Assembly: GCA_900318195.1 (NCBI GenBank)
Contig: ONJR01000042.1
Location: 1-32,361, forward strand
Direction of reading: 5' to 3'
Length of the DNA stretch: 32,361 bases
From: an uncultured Planctomycetota bacterium
GTDB lineage: Bacteria > Planctomycetota > Planctomycetia > Pirellulales > Thermoguttaceae
The notes under the pieces are model-generated. The model was not told the DNA's origin. It saw only the letters and a program-made list of their open reading frames with translations, and ran no database searches. The translations under genes and the position numbers were made by a program. Below, piece after piece: positions 25,800-32,361 of the stretch (the first letter of the stretch is position 1; each line of letters starts with the position of its first letter).

Positions 25800-26825
25800 A
25801 TGACGATTAAATTGTCGCCGCGCCCTCAGGTGGCGCTCACCGGATTCGCTGACGAATGTAGCAATACGAAAACGCTCGTCGAGCAATTTGCGACCTTCGC
25901 CGCGTTGGGTCTGCAGTATTACAGCGTGCGATTCGTTAATCTTGGCGACGGCGTCAAGAACGTCATGAAGCTCACGCCGGACGAGATTCGCGAGGTCGTG
26001 CGCGTCCAGAACGATTACGGTCTGAACGTCTCCTCGATCGGTTCGCCGATCGGTAAAATCAAGCTATGCGACGTCGACGACGGACTCAAAGACGTCTATG
26101 TGCCGTTCGAGGAATACCTTGAAAACGACGTCAAACGCGTATGCGACGTCGCGCATATGTTCGAGACAAAACTCATTCGAGGTTTTTCTTTCTACCAGCC
26201 GAAAGACGACGATCCGCAAAAGTACGTTTCACAGGTGGTCGATCGCCTCGGTAAAATTGCGGAAACCTGCCACCGCTCCGATCTAACGTTCGGACTCGAA
26301 GTGGAAGCGAATCTCGTCGGTTGCAACGGCTGGATACTCGCGGAAATCTATCGCCAGGTCAATCATCCGGCGATGAAGCTGATCTTCGACGCCGCTAATC
26401 TCGTCGTTCAAGGCTACACAACGGCGGAAATTTTCGAGCAGTACGAGGCGATGAAGCCTGGGCTCGGTTGGATGCACATTAAGGACTACAGTCAAACGGT
26501 AGTCGAAAACAAGGGCGGACGTCAGGACGAAGATAAGATGAAGGGGTTCGTACCCTGTGATCGCGGCTATTCCGGACACGAAGCTATCTTGCGCGACTTC
26601 GCGAAATTCCTCCCGTCGCTCACGGAGTACTTCCAAGCGCGCGGCGTGCCAGGCGTCTTTCTCGATCTTGAGCCGCACGTTAAAGGCGGCGGTCAGTTCG
26701 GCGGCTACAGCGGTTGCGACGGACTAGGGGTCGCGTTGCGCGCGCTATGCCGCACGCTCGATTATGTCGGAATCGACTACCATTTGCGCGATTTCGACGA
26801 TCTGCGAGCGGCGCGCGGGTTCTAA
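25800..26825 (+). CDS. Sugar-phosphate isomerase/epimerase (xylose isomerase-like TIM barrel)
   Basis: The product has 341 residues with AAAGGAAAC before the ATG. The order of motifs fits the AP-endonuclease-2/xylose-isomerase-like TIM barrel: 'GLQYYSVRF' at strand 2, 'LTFGLEVEAN' (E167/E169), 'LIFDAANLV' (D197), 'LGWMHIKDY' (H226, D229) and 'GVFLDLEPH' (E291). These are the usual divalent-metal ligands. Members isomerise or epimerise sugars, inositols or related compounds; substrate cannot be fixed from sequence. The C-terminus 'LRALCRTLDYVGIDYHLRDF' closes the barrel. It follows a Nudix hydrolase and may share its transcript, but the two have no obvious shared pathway. Confidence 0.85.
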   Translation: MTIKLSPRPQVALTGFADECSNTKTLVEQFATFAALGLQYYSVRFVNLGDGVKNVMKLTPDEIREVVRVQNDYGLNVSSIGSPIGKIKLCDVDDGLKDVYVPFEEYLENDVKRVCDVAHMFETKLIRGFSFYQPKDDDPQKYVSQVVDRLGKIAETCHRSDLTFGLEVEANLVGCNGWILAEIYRQVNHPAMKLIFDAANLVVQGYTTAEIFEQYEAMKPGLGWMHIKDYSQTVVENKGGRQDEDKMKGFVPCDRGYSGHEAILRDFAKFLPSLTEYFQARGVPGVFLDLEPHVKGGGQFGGYSGCDGLGVALRALCRTLDYVGIDYHLRDFDDLRAARGF

Positions 26826-26855
26826 CGCGCTCGTCGTCGTCATTCTCAACGCGAG

Positions 26856-26944
26856 GCGAGGTTGCTAGGCGTTATTCGGCTCGTTCGAGACGCGCTTACC
26901 GTCGCGAGTTATTTCACTCGATTCGGAAGTCAGAGCAACCTCGC
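26856..26944. repeat. Perfect 11-bp inverted repeat upstream of the helicase gene
   Basis: GCGAGGTTGCT at 26856-26866 and AGCAACCTCGC at 26934-26944 are perfect reverse complements 67 bp apart. The right arm ends 28 bp before the helicase ATG. The arms may be a split operator or bound at a distance by one regulator; as RNA they would form a long-loop hairpin near the ribosome site. No good -10/-35 pair was found in the interval. Confidence 0.45.
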
Positions 26945-26972
26945 GTGATTAACCGGTATTGGCGGAGGCGCA

Positions 26973-28556
26973 ATGGACGTCGACTTTTTTAACAACCTTG
27001 ACAAGACGCTCGTCGACGATCTACGCGTCGTGATCGAGCGCGGCGATAAGCTAGCGATCGCGTCCTCGTGCTTCTCGATCTACGCGTACCAGAAACTCAA
27101 AGATCAGTTGGATTCGATCGCGGAACTACGCTTTCTCTTTACCTCGCCGACCTTTACCAACGAACGCGAAAAGAAGGAACGGCGCGAATTTTATATTCCG
27201 CGCCTACATCGCGAGCGCTCGTTATACAACGACCCGTTTGAAATAAAATTGCGCAACGAGCTCACGCAACGCGCGGTCGCGCGCGAGTGCGCGCAATGGA
27301 TTCGCGAAAAGGTTCAGTTCCGCTCCAATCGCAGTAACGGCGACATTCCAAACTTCATGACCGTCGGCAAGTATTCCTACGCGCCGATTCCGTCTTTCAC
27401 AACGGTTACGTTAGGATGTGAGCGCGATCCCAATTCCATAACGCTTATTCAGAAGACTCCTACGGCCGTCGCGTTCCTCAATGCATTCGACACGGTTTGG
27501 AACGACAAACAGCGACTACAGGACGTTACGACCGAAGTTCTCGAGTCGATCGAAACGATCTATCGCGAGAACGCGCCCGAGTTTGTATACTACGTCGCCA
27601 TTAACAATATCTTTCGCGAATTCATCGCGGATATTTCAGAGGACGACCTGCCGAACGACGCAACCGGCTTTAAAACGAGCAAGATCTGGCGCGCGCTCTA
27701 CTCCTTTCAGCGCGACGCCGCGCTCGGAATAATCAACAAGTTAGAGCGTTACAACGGTTGCGTGCTCGCCGACAGCGTCGGTCTCGGCAAAACGTTCACC
27801 GCGCTCGCGGTTGTCAATTATTACGAATCGCGCAATAAGAACGTGCTCGTACTGTGCCCTAAGAAGTTGGCGAACAACTGGAACACGTATCGCGGCAACT
27901 ACGTCGGCAATATTCTTGCGGAAGACCGGTTTAGGTACGACGTCCTATTTCACACGGATCTTTCGCGCGTTCGCGGACATTCCAACGGACTCGATCTCGC
28001 GCAATTGCGGTGGGACAATTACGACCTGATCGTTATCGACGAATCGCACAACTTTCGGAACGGTCCAAGTTCGTATGGGGACGGACCCGATAAACGCGAG
28101 AATCGCTATCAGAATCTCCTCAAGCGCGCCATTAAGCCCGGGGTTAAAACGAAAGTTCTCATGCTTTCCGCGACGCCTGTCAATAATCGATTCGGCGATC
28201 TCAAGAATCAGCTTGCGCTCTCTTACGAGGGGGACGCCGCGCGGCTATCCGATAAACTATCGCTCGGCGCAACGATCGACGAAATCTTTCGCAAAGCGCA
28301 ACGCGCCTACAACGAATGGGCGAAGCGCGAGCCGCAAGATCGAACGACCAGCGCGCTACTCAAAGCGCTCGACTTCGACTTCTTCGAACTGCTCGACTCC
28401 GTTACGATCGCGCGCTCACGCAAGCACATTGAGCGATTCTACGCCGACGATAAAATCGGAAACTTCCCGGAACGTCTGCAGCCCGTCTCGCTCTATCCGT
28501 CCCTGGCGACGAACCCGAATTTCGTCGACTATGAAGAAAGTCTTTACGGAACTTAG
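26973..28556 (+). CDS. PLD-like/SNF2-type helicase, N-terminal half (frameshifted)
   Basis: This frame encodes 527 residues with GGAGG four bases before the ATG. Residues 1-190 resemble the PLD-like domain found at the front of some SNF2-type defence helicases ('LAIASSCFSIYAYQKLKDQL', 'LRFLFTSPTF', 'AVAFLNAFDTVWND'). RecA-like domain 1 follows, with a Q-like 'LYSFQRDAA' (242-250), Walker A ADSVGLGKT (266-274), motif Ia 'VLVLCPKKLANNW', DEAH-type VIDESHNF (354-361) and motif III 'MLSATPVNNR'. The frame closes at a TAG (28554-28556) six or seven residues after FVDYE. The expected continuation is in the +1 frame. This strongly suggests a single-base insertion around 28531-28548 in a gene that originally ran on to about 30000. 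ATP hydrolysis needs the second lobe, so this half alone is probably inactive. Confidence 0.85.
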   Translation: MDVDFFNNLDKTLVDDLRVVIERGDKLAIASSCFSIYAYQKLKDQLDSIAELRFLFTSPTFTNEREKKERREFYIPRLHRERSLYNDPFEIKLRNELTQRAVARECAQWIREKVQFRSNRSNGDIPNFMTVGKYSYAPIPSFTTVTLGCERDPNSITLIQKTPTAVAFLNAFDTVWNDKQRLQDVTTEVLESIETIYRENAPEFVYYVAINNIFREFIADISEDDLPNDATGFKTSKIWRALYSFQRDAALGIINKLERYNGCVLADSVGLGKTFTALAVVNYYESRNKNVLVLCPKKLANNWNTYRGNYVGNILAEDRFRYDVLFHTDLSRVRGHSNGLDLAQLRWDNYDLIVIDESHNFRNGPSSYGDGPDKRENRYQNLLKRAIKPGVKTKVLMLSATPVNNRFGDLKNQLALSYEGDAARLSDKLSLGATIDEIFRKAQRAYNEWAKREPQDRTTSALLKALDFDFFELLDSVTIARSRKHIERFYADDKIGNFPERLQPVSLYPSLATNPNFVDYEESLYGT

Positions 28557-30092
28557 CAAGCTGAACCTTACAATCTACACGCCGTCCCATTTCATTTTGG
28601 ACTCGCGCAAGGCGAAATATGCGACGATCTTTCGGGACAACGAGGTTACAGAGCATTTTACGCAGGAGAATCGCGAACTTGGCATTCGTCGACTCATGGC
28701 GGTCAATCTCCTCAAGCGCATGGAGAGCTCCGTCGCGTCCTTTCGCGCGACGATCGAGCGGATTCTCGCGCTACTGGAACGCACGCTCGATCAGATAGAG
28801 GAATATAGCGCGCAACGCGACGAGCGCGACGCGGAAACGCCGAGCTTTGAAGAGCGCGACTTCGATCTCGACGATCAGAACGATTCCAACTTCACTTTCG
28901 GTCGCAAAGTCAAGATCAACGTCGCCGATATGGACTATCTGCGCTGGAGCGGTTTGCTTGAGGACGACTGCAAGACGTTGCGTAACTTATTGCAACGCGT
29001 CGACGCAATAACGCCGGAACGCGACGCGAAACTCCAGAAGTTGCTCGAGCTCGTTGAGGAGAAGATTGCTAACCCAATCAATCCTGGCAATCGCAAGATT
29101 CTTATTTTTACCGCGTTTGCGGACACGGCGGAATATCTGTACCGGCACGTGAGCGCGCGAATTAAAGAGCGGTTCGGACTCGAAACGGCGCTCGTAACGG
29201 GGGACATCGAGGGACGCACGACGGCGCGCGGCGTGCGAGGCGATATGAACGAGGTTCTCGCATGCTTCTCGCCTATATCCAAGGATAAGCAGACGACGTT
29301 GCCGAACGTGGACGCGGAAATCGACGCGCTTATCGCGACAGATTGCATTTCAGAGGGTCAGAATCTCCAGGACTGCGACTACGTTGTGAACTACGATATC
29401 CACTGGAATCCGGTGCGCATAATTCAGCGGTTCGGACGCGTCGATCGAATCGGTAGTCGTAACGCGCGCATCCAGTTAGTGAACTTCTGGCCGAACGTCT
29501 CGCTCGACGAGTATATCGAACTCAAGGCGAAGGTCGAGACGAGAATGAAGATCGTCGACTTAGCCGCGACCGGAGACGATAATCTCCTGAGCGCGGAAGA
29601 GCGCGTGGAATTGGAGTATCGCAAAGAGCAGTTGCGCAAACTACAGCATGAGGTAGTCGACCTGGAAGAGACGTCGGGCGGGATCTCGATAACCGATTTG
29701 GGACTCAACGAATTCCGAATGGACTTGATCGAGCGCATGAAGTCAGGGGAAGACGTAGAGAACGCGCCGTTGGGTCTGCACGCGGTCGTTAAGGGCGAGA
29801 CGCCGGGCGTGATCTTTGTGCTCAGGAATGTGAACGAACGCGTTAATATCGAACGGCGCAATCGTTTGCATCCATTCTATTTGGTCTACGTCGGGTTCGA
29901 CGGCGAAATAGTCGCGAACTGCTTGCAGCCGAAAGAGGTTCTCGACTATATGCGTTCGCTCGCGCGCGGTAAGAGCGTTCCGTCGGCGCCGACGGGCAAG
30001 AAGGCGCTTTCGACTCCAAGAACATCTATATCGAAGGGGACAATCTCGACGCGCTCAAGATCCTGCGCGAAACTTATCTCGGAAAAGTCAAG

Positions 30093-30096
<4 letters not shown>
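28531..30096 (+). CDS. SNF2-type helicase, C-terminal half (frameshifted, 3'-truncated)
   Basis: This frame can start at an ATG (28531) that overlaps the first half by 26 bp and gives 521 residues. A coiled-coil-rich insert (about 50-185) precedes RecA-like domain 2: 'NRKILIFTAFADTAEYL' (motif IV, about 187-203), 'ALIATDCISEGQNLQDCDYVVNYDIHWNP' (motif V, about 266-294) and QRFGRVDRIGS (motif VI, 299-309) with its arginine fingers. After 'HPFYLVYVGFDGEIVANCLQPKEVLDYMRSLARG' family members usually continue for about another 100 residues. Here that is missing: from about 29990 the bases code, in another frame, for the front of the methyltransferase. The last 30 or so residues in this frame are therefore out-of-frame translation. 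The stop TGA overlaps the methyltransferase ATG as ATGA. Confidence 0.8.
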
Positions 30097-31763
<1,667 letters not shown>

Positions 31764-31764
31764 T

Positions 31765-32280
31765 ATGGAATTGCAACTCAAAGGGACTGGGTCGAAATCA
31801 AACGAACGAGGAAATTTCGCTCGTAATCATAGTCGTAAGAAGAGTCAAATCCTCGACCGCCTGCAAGCGTTCTTTTTAGAACGAAAACACGGCTACGCGC
31901 TTGCCGCGCAAAAGAAACGCGTTCCAATCGACGAAAAGAACTTCTACGTCGACCTCGTCTTCTTCAATCGGATTTTGAGCTGTTTCGTACTGATCGACCT
32001 CAAGATCGGCGAGATCAGACGTCAAGACCTGGGGCAAATGCAGATGTACGTCAACTACTATGACCGCTGCGTGAAACTCGAATCGGAGAACCCTACGATC
32101 GGAATTGTACTATGCAAAAAGAAAGACGACGCGCTTGTCGAACTGACTTTACCCGAGGACAACACGCAAATTTTCGCAAGTAAATATCAGACCATTTTAC
32201 CGAACAAACAGGAGTTCGCTAAGCTACTCGAAGCGAAAGACGACGAGGAGAACAGAATGATCGGAGAAGAACGAAATTGA
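31765..32280 (+). CDS. Short PDDEXK nuclease, DUF1016/YhcG C-terminal type
   Basis: The product has 171 residues, one base after the methyltransferase stop, with GGAGG ten bases before the ATG. Residues 27-150 match the C-terminal nuclease half of DUF1016/YhcG proteins: 'LQAFFLERKHGYALAAQKKRV', 'FYVDLVFFNRILSCFVLIDLK' (D63 and D78-x-K80 as the PDDEXK triad), 'IGEIRRQDLGQMQMYVNYYD', 'ENPTIGIVLCKKKDDALVE' and 'QIFASKYQTILPNKQEF'. Full-length relatives have about 330-380 residues with an N-terminal DNA-binding-like domain. Here only about 25 basic residues precede the nuclease, so the gene is 5'-truncated or a minimal variant. Its place directly behind a Mod-like gene suggests a role in the same restriction or defence system, as effector or as a passenger. 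Confidence 0.8.
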   Translation: MELQLKGTGSKSNERGNFARNHSRKKSQILDRLQAFFLERKHGYALAAQKKRVPIDEKNFYVDLVFFNRILSCFVLIDLKIGEIRRQDLGQMQMYVNYYDRCVKLESENPTIGIVLCKKKDDALVELTLPEDNTQIFASKYQTILPNKQEFAKLLEAKDDEENRMIGEERN

Positions 32281-32336
32281 ATTTCTGGCAAATAGCTAAA
32301 AATCTGCCGTCCTTCTTCTGAACGAATAGCAATTGA

Positions 32337-32361
32337 ATTGCGCAGACGCCGTCTGCGCAAT
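32337..32361 (+). terminator. Hairpin at the window edge, probable terminator
   Basis: ATTGCGCAGAC-GCC-GTCTGCGCAAT is a perfect 11-bp stem with a three-base loop, 57 bp after the nuclease stop. The window ends with the stem, so a following T-run cannot be seen. Confidence 0.5.

Noticed and set aside
28075..28530. Upstream part of the frame carrying the helicase C-terminal half
   Set aside because: Here the other frame encodes helicase motifs Ia-III, so this part is out-of-frame shadow; the real second half begins about 28531.
28535..28550. prfB-type programmed +1 frameshift as the main explanation for the split helicase
   Set aside because: CTT-T is present, but there is no stop codon next to it and no clear Shine-Dalgarno-like stimulator; mutation is simpler.

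Overview
This window looks like a chromosomal segment of a Planctomycetota-type bacterium. The evidence is indirect: secreted or lipidated proteins with WD40-like repeats, a DUF4139-like secreted protein, an ECF sigma factor followed by a membrane-anchored partner, carB standing alone without carA, and roughly balanced GC with very frequent CGCG/GCGC words. No rRNA or other phylogenetic marker is present beyond carB and one tRNA, so the taxonomic call is inference.

Layout. 1-1546 is decayed accessory DNA: the tail of a membrane protein, a broken gene ending in a zinc-metallopeptidase (HEIGH) module, and a small frameshifted partner, closed by a strong terminator. 1612-2142 holds no convincing intact gene. 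A good promoter and a hairpin-rich leader then precede a 712-residue polytopic membrane protein (2399-4537). From 4629 to 13056 six genes on the minus strand form an exopolysaccharide/O-antigen-type block. In transcription order they are flippase, GT4, polymerase/ligase with an acidic tail, GT4, PaaK/CapK-like adenylate-forming enzyme, and a secreted zinc peptidase. carB follows (13379-16582, minus) with its own promoter and a leader of about 300 nt. Further minus-strand units are a small anchored protein plus a DUF4139-like secreted protein, an ECF sigma factor plus putative anti-sigma factor, and a secreted protein of unknown function. A tRNA-Glu(CTC) with promoter and terminator lies head-to-head with a plus-strand WD40-like lipoprotein gene. 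Next come a Nudix hydrolase and a sugar-phosphate isomerase/epimerase.

The right end (26856-32361, plus) is the most unusual part: a restriction-modification or defence-type locus. It encodes a PLD-like/SNF2-type helicase split by a one-base frameshift, a beta-class N6-adenine DNA methyltransferase (type III Mod-like), and a short PDDEXK nuclease of the DUF1016/YhcG type. The methyltransferase carries an in-frame (ACAG)11 tract, the hallmark of slipped-strand phase variation, placed in the linker between its catalytic core and C-terminal domain. Its central target-recognition part is clearly AT-richer than the flanks, which suggests domain replacement by horizontal exchange. The helicase 3' end and methyltransferase 5' end both appear truncated where they meet, and the resulting frames overlap by ATGA. 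Together these point to a phase-variable, recombining and possibly decaying methylation/defence island next to ordinary housekeeping genes.

All domain assignments come from reading motifs by eye; no database searches were run.
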